Positions 12,301-24,900 of a stretch of 64,000 bases of DNA are shown piece after piece. Numbering within the stretch: the stretch's first letter is position 1; every line of letters starts with the position of its first letter. The notes under the pieces were generated by a model. That model was not told where the DNA came from. It was given only the letters and a program-made list of their open reading frames with translations, and searched no databases. The position numbers were made by a program, and so were the translations under genes. The stretch comes from Watersipora subatra (Eukaryota > Bryozoa > Gymnolaemata > Cheilostomatida > Watersiporidae). Where the stretch lies: the NCBI RefSeq assembly GCF_963576615.1, contig NC_088711.1:11216869-11280868 (forward strand), read 5' to 3'.

Positions 12301-15300
12301 AATTTCTGCAGCGAATTTCGATTATCACAGGTGACCAACAGGCTCGTCATGATTATCAAACAATGATATGTACTCCTTCGAGCTAAGGTTAAAAAATTTA
12401 ACGAATTTTTACGGTAAGTTATAAGATATCAGTGCTAAAAGTGACAGCATTACAATGACAATAAAACAGACGCGTAAGAACAATAGACCTGGTTTTAATG
12501 AATGCGTGAAGTATATTTGTGAAAATATTTCGACGAATAAGGTTGCATGAAAGTGTAAACAGAAACCATCTCCCACAACTACGTCCCATTTGAGCCGTTT
12601 TGGAAAGAGAATGCAAACTACGGCGGTCTCGTGTGGCTTCGATTAACTGTTCGTTTTTTAGCTTTTAAGAGCTTGTAATCACATTTCCACATATTTTGCA
12701 CCTACAACACAACACAGTAAGACATGGTGAATTTTTTGATATCAAATAACTAAAATGTGAATTTTGTTGCAAGTCAACATTTAAGCCTGTAAAGCGAATG
12801 CATTCATACAAAGAAATTAAAAAGTTACAGGATAACTAGAAGAAGGCTAACCTCAGCCATCTTGTCTGCCAAATCAGTAGCATAGAGGCCAAGATAGGCA
12901 CGCGTTTCTCGTGTCGGCACATCATAAGGGGAAGAATTACAGATGAGTATGATGTGTTTCTCTACCGGCTGACTACAATGACACATGGAAATACAAAAGC
13001 AATAGGATCAAAAGCCTGGGAATTAGTGAACTGGCGACAATCTAGAATTGGTTAACAGTAGCGTTGCCAAGCATTCTTGGTGGGTTTATTGATATGAGTG
13101 ATGTGTTGTTAACAATAATAACAACTAAAACAATAATACCAGATATGATAACACTGCAGCAAAAACAATGATATGGTCACTCATGTGTATGGCTACTTTA
13201 TGTCCATTGCAAGATTTTCAGTGCCGCTACAAAGATGAGAAACATACAAGGCAGTTCACTTTAAAACTGAAAAATCACAAAACTAGATAAACATACAGAT
13301 TCACGATGTGAAATGCTAGCAGATGATTAACTCTACACCTGAAATAATTTCAGTACAAAATGTTCTAAGTTTATTGAGGCATGGCAGTTCTGTAAGAATG
13401 CTGATGATGACACCTATTAAGTAAATGTAATGAAACTTAAAAAGATCAACGTAATTACATGCCAAGTTGCATCTAGTTTAATTTTCACATTGTCTATGTT
13501 AGAGTAAATTATACATAAAAACTACCGGTATATATACCATAAATTATACACATAAACTGTATTTCTATCGCTAACATGTTATTCACATCGCTAAGGATAC
13601 ACTTTCATTTGCCTGTCCCTAAGTTAAACTAAAAATAAAACCTCATTTTACTCATTACTTCTTTAACAAACTATTTTTGTATCTATATCTACTAGAGTTG
13701 CCCCGATTTTGGTATCGGAATCGGTATCGGTGCCGATATGAGTGTCAAGTATCTGAATCGGTATCGGCCGATCTTTTCTTAAAAAATCTGAACCTTCCGA
13801 TACTTTTTACAGATCAACCATTTAGCAGAAAACTGTATTTTAGCCTGCTATACTAATAAAAAATCATCAGCTGTAAGCTTTTTACTTTTACTTAATGAAT
13901 TTCAGGCTTGCCACACAATTTATTTCATGTCTATAGCCTGATCAACACAGCGAAAGAAACTTTTTAGCCAGAACGTAAACAAAAAGTGTGGTATTTCCCA
14001 ATTACAGCGATAGGTTTTATTGCAAGCAATCACGAACAAGATAACAAAAATGGGAAACAAGAACACAGTGTAATATTTCTATTTACTAGCATTACGAAAG
14101 TAATTTAAACAGTCGACGCATAAAGTTATCTATCACTCTCTTGATCCTGACGATACAATGGATCGTTTGTATTGTACAAAAAACGGTAACCCCAGTGGCG
14201 TATCGGTATGTAGCCTGTCCTCCAACATCTGTTGCAAGGGAATCCCCCTTCAGGACGCTTGGCTACATTGATAATGATGGAAGAAAAGAGACGTCTTACT
14301 GAGATAATTGAATCACTAACGGTTTTTAAAAGAAACATTGATTTGCTCTAAACTTGTACAGGCACAGCAGTTCATCTAACAATAGAAGAGGGACTTCGTT
14401 ATCACAGATAGAACTGTACCACTAACAGTAATTACCTTTATTTACAAATTACAAGAAACATGGACTGTTTTGTTACTACATGCACGGTATGTCAGTATGT
14501 GAATATGTATATACATGTATTTTTTTCCATAAATGCAAACAAATAAATACAATAATATTCATGCTTTCTTTGCATTATTTTTGTATTTGCATAATAAAAT
14601 GAGCTACTATCTATGCAACACAAAAGATCTGAATCGGTATCTGAATCGGATTATTTTTCAATTAGGATCGGTATATCGGATCGGTATCTGAATCGGCTGG
14701 TGAATTTAGAATCGGGGCATCTCTAATATCTACACTTCTCCATGCCATGTTTTATAGCTGTGTAATTAGCTGGAGTTTTTAATAAGTGTTAATCATACGT
14801 TTTTGTGTTGCGGTACGAAGTAAATAAACTAATGGTGTATTCTTGTGAGAATATTCGACCCAACATACAAAGGTTTTAACATACAAAGCAGATATCACAA
14901 CAAATTAAATTTGAACTGGTTGGACTCTATTTATAAAGAGCTTACAACTTACGAAGGTTTAGACCGTATCTTTTTGTACTCATCAAGTATCTGTAGTCCG
15001 GTTGCCATGGCTTCAGTCACATGGCTCACTCCAAAGTTCCAGCATTGCATGAAACTACAAGTGTACGCTAAACTTCAATCACTCTTAGTAATGCTACAGC
15101 CGGGTGTAGCGGTTAAACCGGGTTAATACTCTAGACTGCCAAGTAGTGCTTCAAGCCCCGCTACAGATGTAAGGAAGGTCATCAGGACTTCCTGTGCTAG
15201 GGGAGACAACCTGAACAAAAAACCTGAGGCAGGTAGCGGAAAACCATTTTAGTATGTTTTCAAGAAAACTTGTGAAATTGGGAGAGATCATGACATGCGG

Positions 15301-15976
15301 GACCTGCCTACAGTAAAGTTTGATTTACATGTACATATCTACAAAACAGGAGCTTCTTCACTGCGACTAAACAAAAATTCCAACACAAAAATGTTATCGC
15401 GAGGCACGACTAAATGCTTACTCGATGAATCCAAAAGCCTCATGCATCTCATGAGAGTTGGTGCTTGGTTGGGCACATGATACACTTGGATAAGGGGCGG
15501 AATCAGCAGAGGTGAATGTGGCTATCGTATACAGGTTGCTGCCACTCTGTAAAGTTATCAAACATGGCGAGTATATTAGTTATAATAAGCAAAGTGAAAA
15601 GCAATGTTTTCGTGAAGTATAGGGCAGCAAATTTAAGGTAGAAGACGACTCAGTAAACTTACATCTAAGTGAACCAGTTGTTAGTGTACATAGCTTAGTA
15701 CAAATCGAATCTTTGCAATATACCAGTTTATATGTATTCAAAACTTTGGGTAATAGCCTGAGATTATGCGCAATAGGTTGAGTAGTCATTGGAATCCGAA
15801 ATAGATGGTATACTCACATCCACAAGCAAGTCGAGGTCATCTACAGCAGCAGGACTGAAGTAATTCAATATTGGAATTATGTAGTTAGATTTCAGCTCAC
15901 TAAATGACGCTTCCATATTGGTGGTCGCTTCCACCAAAAAGACCACATCATTGGCCTGAGCAGTAGCAATAACCAT
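3345..15976 (-). CDS. MED25: Mediator complex subunit 25 (MED25)-like, partial
   Basis: MED25 links activators to the Mediator/RNA polymerase II machinery in the nucleus. Coding exons read on the minus strand: 15818-15976 (ATG), 15422-15546, 14953-15054, 12852-12972, 11683-11830, 11076-11138, then a missing link, 4939-5106, 4373-4496, 3345-3701. Every listed neighbour pair is phase-compatible except across the gap 5107-11075, where at least one exon taking phase 1 to phase 0 must lie. The N-terminus (DVVFLVEATTNMEASF, NYIIPILNYF) is the MED25 von Willebrand A domain; later exons carry KHIILICNSSPYDVP and GVHLSIISPRKRPNLYQLF, matching conserved vWA segments. The last exons are Ser/Thr-, then Gln/Asn-rich, like the family's disordered linker. 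The C-terminal activator-interaction (ACID) domain was not found and may lie beyond the left edge. The start ATG at 15976 directly precedes the vWA strand. Confidence 0.82.
3900..4372. repeat. Degenerate tandem repeat in a MED25 intron
   Basis: Roughly ten diverged units of about 35-45 bp resembling ATCCACTCTCTATAGCCAAC followed by CCCACAAG. It occupies the intron between the exons at 3701 and 4373. Confidence 0.6.
6240..6591. repeat. Degenerate minisatellite, left part
   Basis: Diverged units of about 40-45 bp containing ACTGTCACACGTAT and GTGGGTGTCACA. The same units resume at 7661-7910 on the far side of the TTAA-flanked element at 6596-7656, so the array was split by that insertion. Confidence 0.7.
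6596..7656 (+). mobile_element. Internally deleted piggyBac-like element with TTAA duplication
   Basis: Perfect 13-bp inverted ends CCCTTTCGTGGGC (6596-6608) and GCCCACGAAAGGG (7644-7656), each abutted by TTAA (6592-6595; 7657-7660). TTAA duplications are the mark of piggyBac transposition. A 22-bp subterminal motif (GGGCAGTGCGACGTTTTTG...) occurs twice near the left end. It carries a remnant transposase (6952-7425). Confidence 0.92.
6952..7425 (+). pseudogene. piggyBac transposase remnant: N-terminus joined to C-terminal zinc finger
   Basis: An open frame of 128 codons starts MATSKRTSRDYFHKAS, continues through an acidic Ser/Asp-rich stretch typical of piggyBac N-termini, and ends PTIQQFIAVTGPVFTLVDAQ, PVEYFEKFFEP, the start of the family's core domain. 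A TAG at 7336-7338 follows, then the same frame encodes 28 more codons with C-KDC-DVGLC-KREC-FRKYH, the cysteine-rich C-terminal domain of piggyBac transposases, ending at TAA 7423. The whole catalytic core with its Asp residues is missing. Hence it cannot be an active enzyme. Confidence 0.82.
7661..7910. repeat. Degenerate minisatellite, right part
   Basis: Continuation of the array at 6240-6591, with units such as AACATGGGTGTCACAGTGG and ACTGTCACACACATATAAC. Confidence 0.65.
9190..9393. repeat. GTA-rich minisatellite, 44-bp unit
   Basis: About three units beginning GTAGTAGCTGCGCTGGTGAT and ending in TTGTGGAGGAC plus a GTA trinucleotide run. It continues as GTAGTAGTAACAGTGG units at 10254-10335 beyond the inserted element at 9396-10253. 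Confidence 0.85.
9396..10253. mobile_element. 858-bp pogo/Tigger-like MITE with TA duplication
   Basis: Ends CAGTAGACGCTCCTACAACG and, on the opposite strand, CAGTAAATGCTCGTATAACG, with TA at 9394-9395 and 10254-10255. CAGT(A/C) ends plus TA duplication are typical of pogo/Tigger elements. Subterminal ACGTTATA motifs repeat at both ends. An 88-codon frame (9658-9924) has no recognisable transposase features. Confidence 0.75.
10254..10335. repeat. GTA-rich minisatellite, distal part
   Basis: Two units of AATAATAGAGAAGGTAGTAG followed by TAACAGTGGTAGAACACTAA, the other half of the array split by the pogo-like MITE. Confidence 0.75.
11905..12780. mobile_element. TTAA-flanked long-TIR element, copy 1
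   Basis: Inverted ends of more than 100 bp beginning AGGTTGACTTGCAACAAAAT and including CTACAACAC...AAATATGTGG and GTGATTACAAGC. TTAA lies at 11901-11904 and 12781-12784 (a TA duplication one base in is equally consistent). No coding capacity. A closely similar copy lies at 37979-38853. It sits between MED25 exons at 11830 and 12852. Confidence 0.85.
13693..14725. mobile_element. Non-autonomous hAT element, perfect 8-bp duplication
   Basis: Ends TAGAGTTGCCCCGATT and, opposite strand, TAGAGATGCCCCGATT (15 of 16 identical). ATATCTAC flanks both sides (13685-13692; 14726-14733). Many subterminal AATCGGTATC/GATCGG motifs lie at both ends, as hAT transposases bind. The interior is AT-rich without a transposase. 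It lies in a MED25 intron. Confidence 0.92.
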
Positions 15977-17574
15977 TCTAAGTTATATCCTCTGATTGAT
16001 GCGTTCTACAAGAACACTTCAACATTGATAAGATTGCTGAGTAACAGACTCCTACAATGCATTTTGTTTCAATTATCAATGAGCTCTTTTCCATAGAATG
16101 AGAAACGAGTCTGAACAGCCTGCATGATAGAATACATTCATGATGAATTTGCATAGTTGAATGTAAACGAGAACCTTAGACATTTCACCACCATTCCTAA
16201 TCTAGAAATACTTCTTAGTTGTACGACATCTACACAGCAAGTTCATTGCCCGCATCACGTTTGCACGTCGGTTTTATCACCCGTGTAATGCCTACATGTC
16301 AGGTTTATTACCAGTATCACATATCTGCAAAGTCGATTCTCTGCATCAAACATATCATTGGTATCGCATTTGGACATCTCTTATTTTAACATTTCAGGCA
16401 ATGATTTACAACATTCAAAGCTCAAGTGCTCAACTTAAGTCTAACAAACATGTGGTCATTCAAAGGCAAACTTAAGTCATCCAAACATAATCAGAATATC
16501 AACATAAGTCTAACATACAACCCTTACTCGTAACCATCTTTTTGCACTAGGAGAGGTGCATGTTCTATATATGCTTCTCGATAACAATTACCATTTAGAA
16601 GACAAGTGAAAACTTGATGAACTGATATATAAGCATGTCTTTGCCAACACCAAAATATTATGTCATGAAATTATTTATTAATGAATGAAATTGCCGCTGT
16701 TTGGTTACGATACATTGCTTTACTTACACATTTGAAAATATTTTGAAATTCAAGAATACACAACTTTTATGGCATTTATAGTGCTTTTCGTTGCGCTTTA
16801 TGAAATAGAAGATCTAGGCTTACTATATGGTCTGGATTCGCAACATTTATTAGTTTTATAGCTGGAGTATGCTAATCTGCACAAATATCTTGTCCCGCGT
16901 AAGGAACATAAGGGGAACATAAGGTATGCGGCTATTGACTGTGACAGCTATTAAAAATCATTACAACATTACAAAAATCAAACAACATTACAATTATATT
17001 TTCATATTAAAAGCCTTCATGACATTGGCCGAATTGCATTCTGTAGACGCTAGGAATAATGCTGAGAGTTCACCGTTGGCAATAATCTTCGCATAAATCT
17101 AACATTGAAACAAATTTAAATCATAATCACTTTGTATTTAAAAGCTGAAAGTCATCCAGATGAGGAAAATCAGTGGGTGTCAAGCACACTACGTTGTTTG
17201 ACACCCGGGTGAAAGACACATTGGATCATATCTATATGTATCTCTCTATGTTTAGCTTATTTTTGCTTCAAAGAAACTAGTGTCACAATGCAAACCACTA
17301 AACCACATAGCAAAACCAACATGGTAAAGTATTGGGCATTAGTAATAATATTAAGCCAAGCGTTTTAGCCTATGTGGTATAACATGCTTGTTTATTAATA
17401 ATACCAGCTATAATGAAACATTTATAAAATTATATTTCATGCAGCAAGTCACTGTATAAGTCTACAAACGTTTATTAAATGCTATATCTGCGCTGACATC
17501 TAGTGACGAGTTAGAGGCTCTCAGTGAGAACAATCTGATCTGACGAAAATAGAGAAAAGTTTTGATGTATATCG

Positions 17575-17847
17575 CATAGACTGACCAAACTTGCCTATCT
17601 ACGTCTGCGCAGCGCCATCAACTGAAATCGTGGGGAAAAACAGTTAGTCCTATATTTAGTCAACGCACGTACGAACTGATTGGCGATCAACAGTGTAGTG
17701 CGAAATTCGTGTGCAAAGTGCTGAAACTATAGGCTGACTTAACGACAGTTTTATGTTCGTTGATTACGAGTTCTCCCGAGTAACCGACTAGACGGCTAAC
17801 TTCCGTCGACCCAAAGAGAAAATGTACTTAGTTTCGTGAATATATCT
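17575..17847 (+). promoter_or_regulatory. Probable promoter and 5' UTR exon of the dispanin gene
   Basis: This stretch is clearly richer in CpG than its AT-rich surroundings and ends at a strong donor (GTAAGT at 17848-17853). The first coding exon begins at an acceptor (TTTTTTGCAG, 18904-18913) only 13 nt before the ATG at 18927, so an upstream noncoding exon is required; this is the best candidate. The transcription start was not located. A role as shared promoter with the divergent MED25 gene (ATG at 15976) is possible but unproven. Confidence 0.45.
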
Positions 17848-18926
17848 GTAAGTTTTGTTTAAAAATGCATTGTCGTTGAAATACGTATGGTGTATTTGCT
17901 TACCTTTTTATTGTTTAATAATAGTTGTTTCAATTATTACGTGTTTTGTAAGTTCATGTAACTAAATGTTGTCCTAGAATGCCTACATAATAGGTAGGTC
18001 AAAGCAGACAAACATGTTTGGCTGATCGCTGGTATATCGAACAAATATGTTCTTATTATATTTTTTGCTAAGAAGCTGTGTTGCTAGTTGCTCTAAGAGA
18101 GTTCTAATTAAATATATTTTACTATTCTAATAATAGGATATACACAACTGTTGTGTAAAACGTTGCCTTTATGATGGAATCCACCAAACTTTTTATTCGT
18201 ATTAGAGTGTTGTATGGAAATACTTCGAAAACAAGATACCAGCAGGGAATGTAAAGAGACATTAAAAGATTCTCTAATTTTAAAATTACCTAAATATCCA
18301 TATAACAAGAGCTACCAAGCGCACTAGTACAAGGTTTTGGGGAATCTTAGAGATTGTGATACTGCTTTTGTTTAACTGCTTAGTTGCTTTTATTAATAAT
18401 TTGTTGTCTTAAAAAAGAATTCGTCTTAGAAAAGAATAATTCGTTTTATTAAAAAAGAAAATTAAGAAAAAGTGACTATGTACGCCTACCCAGAATCTTG
18501 TACAAATCAAACAGTTAGCAACAATTATTTTCACTATCTTACTGCTTCAATCTTGATTGTTTGACATGAAAAAATCAATTTTAACAGGATAAGCCCATAT
18601 ACATACCCGCGACACATTTTAACGATTCTAGTCATTACCTGATGTTGGGGATGATAGTAACTTAGAGAGTGTCATTCTAATCGCAGCTCAATCTAAACGG
18701 TAACTCAAACTCTGCACTCAATGAATTTAAAAAACTTACGATGTAGCAGACGCTTATTAAATCAATATTTCCGCAGCAAAAATCCCGTATCTCTTATTGT
18801 TAGATGTAAACTGTTGTTGCTAGATTTGTTTATACACTGAGTAACACGAAATTCAAGAACTTCTTGTTAAGCTGTTGTTGAGTAGAATTATTGCAAGCCT
18901 TCATTTTTTGCAGTGAACCAACAATC

Positions 18927-21900
18927 ATGTCCTCTTACGGTGGGTCCAGATATGGCTCTCGAGATGATTTAGATGAAGGAGAAAAAAGACAACCTCAACC
19001 CCAACCTAGACGCGCACCTACCCCACAGAGCAGAAAGGACTCTGCGTCTAATGGGGGAGGACGAGGAGCTCCACCGTCTTATGGGTATGTGTTTTTCCTT
19101 CATTTGAACCAAAGCTTGTTCAGTGAACAAATAACAGCATAAGAATATTCATGAATGTTTGGGTAGCAGCTGCAGTATTTTCTGTAAGCGATATCATGCT
19201 AAATCAAGTGTTTTGTATTAGTATACTGGTATACATACAGTATCATTTCTGGTGCAAAGTATTTTGTATCAGGAAGATAATTGTTTGATTCAATGCCATA
19301 GGATAAGGCACATAATTTAACAGAACTATGATATTATTACCTGTAATGTAGCACTGCATGTTGTTATCATCTTTAAATCTGTTACTCAACACTGCATGTT
19401 GGTATCACCTGTTTATGTGAAACTGCATGTTGTTATCACATGCTCTTGTGAAACTGTGTGCTGTTGTCGCCTGTTTAGTAAAATATTGATGCCGCTCATA
19501 GTCAGGAATAAAAATTTGTATCCATGATTGTAACTGATTTTTAGTCAATATGAGGATACGAGTCGTGTTCCTACGGACAGGTATGGAGAACGGCTAGCCC
19601 CAAGGAGATATGAAGGTTTGTTAAATAACATAAATCAGTAAGCAACAAATAAATATATTATGAAGAGTTTTTTGGTTTATGAACGAATCCCAGTCATCTC
19701 AAAGTTATGAAACTTTTGTTACACGTGATCTTATCCAAGTGCACCGAAATTCACCTGTAAATATTCTCATCTAAACATTTGACACCGTTGGTATAAATAT
19801 TATGTGACAAATTAGCAAAACTTGATATTTTCTGGTGAAGGCCGGTTGCTAGAGTGCTGAAAAACATTTTTGTTGGATAAAAGAAGTAGATAAGTTTTCA
19901 ACCAGTTGCTGAACATAACAAATCAACCGTGGACCTCCGATTATATATAATTTTTATTTTACTTATTGTGCCGTTGTTGGTTAGTGTCGCGTAAAAGACT
20001 GTTATTTTGTTTATTGTGTTTTGTTATTTACTGTTGTTTTAATTCTCTGAACTGAAGCAAACTAGTCTCTTCGTCTTTACATAACACATTATTTTTACTG
20101 ATCAATGGTTTGTTATGGAGCATTGTAATATTCTCTTGAGTTTGATCTCTGCACTGTGTTGCAACTAAATATGGTTTGCTGCAGCACTTATTCAATTAGT
20201 CGTCTATTATAGCAATTGTCACCAACTCTTTGGGCTGTTTTGTAGAGAGACCTCAGGACCAGTACTACCCTAGCAGGAGTCATTCTCCTACGAGCAATGT
20301 TGGCAGTGTTGATGCCGGACCTAGATACGACGGGCAGCCTCGCCAAGCTTCTAGGTAAAGTCGGAAACATTTGTGCTTCATAAAAAGAAAAAAGGTTTCA
20401 CATGGATACGCTCAAAATATAAGGATACCTTCAAATGCTCAAGTCATGCACCATTAGCGTGACTCTGGATGCTTCAATACAGAAACCTTTATATTTATTT
20501 TAGCCTCAAATTTTTGGGGTTTACAATAAACATACTAGTTTCAGCTAATAACAGAAGTTTTTATTAAAGCCTTTTCTCATCCCCATTTCTATATAAGACA
20601 GTGTTGTTTCATGCTGTTTGTCATGAAATTGTGTCATAATAAGTCGACAAAGATTTTGAAAACTAGGATAATTTTATAGCAACTAGTATGTTGGCATTCT
20701 TGTGTGCAGTGTGAGATCGTGCTATGTAATAAGTATGTGCACAATTATTCTTAGATGTGGAAAGGTGGTTGAGTAATGCAGGTGGTAGCGTGCTTGGCCT
20801 GAAATCTGCTTATTCTGGCTTCATTATCGAATGGTGCATCTTTTTTCCTAATGCTTTAGTGGCTACGGCCAGACACGGCTCATGTTATAGTAAAGACTAG
20901 CTGAATGTTCGGCGTTGCATGGGTATTAAAAACAGCTTATAAACAATGGCGGGTAATGTAGTTGCCATTGACTAATTTGAGTAAGCTAGTATCCGTATTG
21001 CTAAACTTACTAATAGGCCGTCAGAGCAAGCTTTAGTGACGTTGCGCGTAACGCTATGTCGCTATACATATATCCAGATAATGACTCGTAGTACCCAATG
21101 AATCCATTGCATTCTGTCTAAAGCCCGGTTCCCATATCGATTGCGAGACCCCGGCGGTAATCTTGCGCAGCAAAACACTTGCGACGCTAGGCTCGGCGGC
21201 TTCTGTTCACATAAAGCTGTATCGCTAATAATTGCATAAAAATGTTCGCTTGCCATGCTGTTTCAAAAATGCTGACCTTTACCTGTACAGTGCATTTTGG
21301 GAAGGTTTTGCCTGCGGCTCTTCGCAAAAGTTGAACTCTTACATTGACCGCCCGCAACTACCGGCGGTACTTGACGCGTAGGCTCACATTTCACCGCTGA
21401 TAGCCCTGTGGTGCTGTCGCCAGTGCTTGCGGCATATATGGAAACCAGGCTTTAGTTTGTCCCATTGTGAACGGGAGGTTCCAAGATCAAATCTTCTGCG
21501 ATACAGATTTTTGATTGCTAGATTTTAATTGCTATAGCTGGACAGACACTGAACGACAGACACTGAACTTTGAGATTTATATATACTGTGTATGTAGATT
21601 ATAGTAAAGGTTCTAGTAAAGATTATAGTAAAGCTTCTAGTAAAGATTATAGTAAAAGTTCTAGTAAAGATTATACTAAAGTTTATAGTGAAGATTATAG
21701 TGAAGATTATTATAGTGAAGATTATTATAGTGAAGATTATAGTAGAGATCATAGTGAAGATTACCTATAGTGAAGATTATAGTGGAGATTATTATAGTGA
21801 AGATTATCTATGGTGAAGATTATAGTGGAGATTATTATAGTGAAGATTATTATAGTGAAGATTATAGTAGAGATCGTAGTGAAGATTACCTATAGTGAAG

Positions 21901-24900
21901 ATTATAGTGAAGATTATAGTGAAGATTATAGTAGAGATTACCTATAGTGAAGATTATAGTGAAGATTATAGTGAAGATTACAGTGATGATTATAGTGAAG
22001 ATTATAGTAAAGGTTGTGTTACTAGAACAGGTAGTGTATAAACATGCTGAGGCTTGTGAAGAAGAGGTTGAGTTTGTTTTTGTAAAATGAATGCCTTTGT
22101 AATTAACATTTAATAAACTCTATATAATAGTTTGTTAATAAATAATTAAACATCTGCTAGACGTTTGTCAATACTTTCTTCAATACCTAGTCAGTCTTCA
22201 TTTCTGGAATTTCATTTCAGTTTGATAATTTATATCATCAGTGTATATCACAGCTTAGCAATGTGTAATCCGTTTTGTTCAGCTACTTCAATGGATGTTG
22301 CATAACTTTATTAGATTACTGACATTTTTATAGCATAATTCTGCATAAGTTTGGGGCGAAGAACTCTGCTAGAGTGATATTGAAGTACCGAGATCACTAA
22401 CCTGCGGATTGGCCATATTGCTAAAAATAACAAATTTGAATACAGCACTCGATTTATGAAGCGAATAGCGTTTTTGCATGTCATTTGTTTATTAAATTAT
22501 GGTTGCCCGACAATTTTGGTAATTGGCGGCATAATGTCATGTCATGTTCGCTTACTAGTTTTACAACTCTAAACAACATTTGTGTATGTTCAGGATCCAA
22601 AGTGTAATACATTATCAATGAAATAACTATAAAACAATGATATTTAGTTTTAACGAGCAAGCTACAGTGACCCAGGTGACTGGCTATAGCACTGATACTA
22701 TTAAACAATTTAGTTTGCAGTCTCAGAGGAGAGACAACTTCAACCTCAACGGAGAACATGGCTGTTTTAATTGATGTGGAGTGTCATTCACTTTTTAATG
22801 TTACCTTTCAATACATGGTTGTTTATTGTTAGATTTAGTAGCAAGTTTGGCTGCAAAACATTTATTCAAAAAATGGTTCACGGCAGGTTATCATAGCTCT
22901 ATAAAAATCGTTTTTACAAAAAGTGGATATCGCATTGCAACATGTGTATTTTCAATTTCATGCAATTTTAATAGAGGTTTGGATATGAACATTCTAAACA
23001 GCCTAAAATTTTTCTGCAAGTTAGCCAACATTTGGAAAGTTTATTTATGTGTATGTTTCACCTAGCATGACCATCACCAGCACCTATCATAGGGTCTTGA
23101 GCCGGCAGCAAGCTTCTATTATTATAGGGGGCAAAGTTCACTTCAAGTAGGTCTCGAGATATGCGGGCCAGCGTACAGCAGCATTAGTTTATTATCACAT
23201 GTTTCAAGTATCATTACTAGTTACAGACTCTACTTGGGTGCCTGGAGGGGTTTCAAAGTTATTTGTTATGTTTATTCTCATTGTTTGGCAACCATAGTGA
23301 CTACTTGTTTGTGTGCCTCCTAGGTCTCAGTCTCCTGCCAGATACTTGGAGGTAGGAGCAGCTGTTCCAAGGAGCCAAGTCCCCCCACAAGGTAGATATG
23401 CTCCTTCAGGATATGCCCCTTCACAGAGTGGATATGCCCCTTCACAGAGTGGGTATGCCCCTTCACAGAGTGGATATGCAGCTTCACAGAGTGGATACGC
23501 TCCTTCACAGGGCGGATATGCTCCTCCGCAAGGGGGCTACGCTCCATCTCAGAGTGGCTACGCTCCATCTCAGAGTGGCTACGCTCCATCTCAGAGTGGC
23601 TACACTCAATCTCAAGGTGGATATGCTGCACAGGGCTATGCTCCCCAAGGAGGCAGGCCTAGGGGACCCTCGTCGACTTCAGGTTATCAACCAATGTATC
23701 AGACTGGGTAAGATAGACTCATCTGTGCATAATTTTGTGCCACTGCAGATGTAGGGAGGTCTTGTGATTTAAATGATTGTTGTTATTTGTTAAGTGAAAA
23801 GCTAAAGTAGAGTGACATGATAAATGTACAAAAGAAGAGTTATCCACTCTTGAAAACAAAACCACTTTTGATGACAATAGACCATTAGCCATAAGATTTG
23901 CTGGTAGCAATAGATTAGCATATTCTGATCCGATGAAACATTTGTCTTCTGTCAGTCTATTTTGATTGTTGGAATGCTTTCATACTATGTTGGGCTCTCA
24001 TACTATATTGTTGGAGTGCTCTCATGCTATATTATGTCACACTCATTGCTTATCACCACCATTCTGATTATCTAAACCAGTCATCTTTCGTAAACCATAA
24101 TTGTCGCATACAACTTTTATCGTTGTATCTAGGTAAATCAGACACGCTGATTCCGATTTTGTACTCAAAATAAAGATTGGTCCACTAACTTTTAAAGTCA
24201 TGAAGGCTTTTTTACAACGTTTCAATATCGGTCTCGAAAACAACACAATCGGCACAACAAACTCCGCCCATAAGTATGTGACGTATGTTAGCTTTTTAGG
24301 AACGGAAGTTGGGGATGGTTAGTCCGATTTAGAATGATAGAGATGGGTGTCTTAAAACCCGTTATTTTCTAAATTTAGCCTTCAAAATAATCTCAATCTT
24401 TTATGAAAGGTAGATAAGCTATTTAACATTGCTCGTAGTTTGTTACAGGATGTTTAATAGGTCGAACACCGAGAAAAATGAGCTCAAAAAAGCACAATAA
24501 CAACGCTAGTTTGTGATGAAATAGCGCTTTTTATCACAACAAACTAATTTGTTGGCTCGTTGCAAATTTGGCTCATTTATTTTCTCATTAATGCACGTTA
24601 ATGCATTAATGTTTTGTAGCTTCTGCACCATGAGTTTTGCTGCTGTGCTGTAGTCTAAGCTAATAATCATCCTTCGTTTTAGGGGCCGAAGTACAGCCCC
24701 TTCACAGTCAGGTTCACAGTACGTTCCACGTGGTCCTCCTACCAAGAACTATTACGGGCACCAGCAATATGGGTAGGTTTTTGCTAATTGTATTAGTTAT
24801 TTCTGTGACCGGGAACTACAATGACGTTTTACTAATACAGTGAGAGGGTGTCAGTGCCCATATAGCCATATTCATATTCATCAATTTGCCTTTGTTCCTT

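Noticed and set aside
14126-14338. 70-codon minus-strand frame inside the hAT MITE
   Set aside because: Lone CNRCW motif, no recognisable hAT domain or BED finger.
20756-20890. tRNA-derived SINE (TGGTAGCGTGC and a weak B box)
   Set aside because: Box A and B matches too poor and no tail or second copy seen.
21570-21770. 66-codon Ser/Lys/Asp/Tyr-repeat frame
   Set aside because: Product of the 12-bp satellite, which is open on both strands.
23320-23631. Minus-strand frame with His/Ser/Glu repeats
   Set aside because: Antisense shadow of the dispanin repeat exon.
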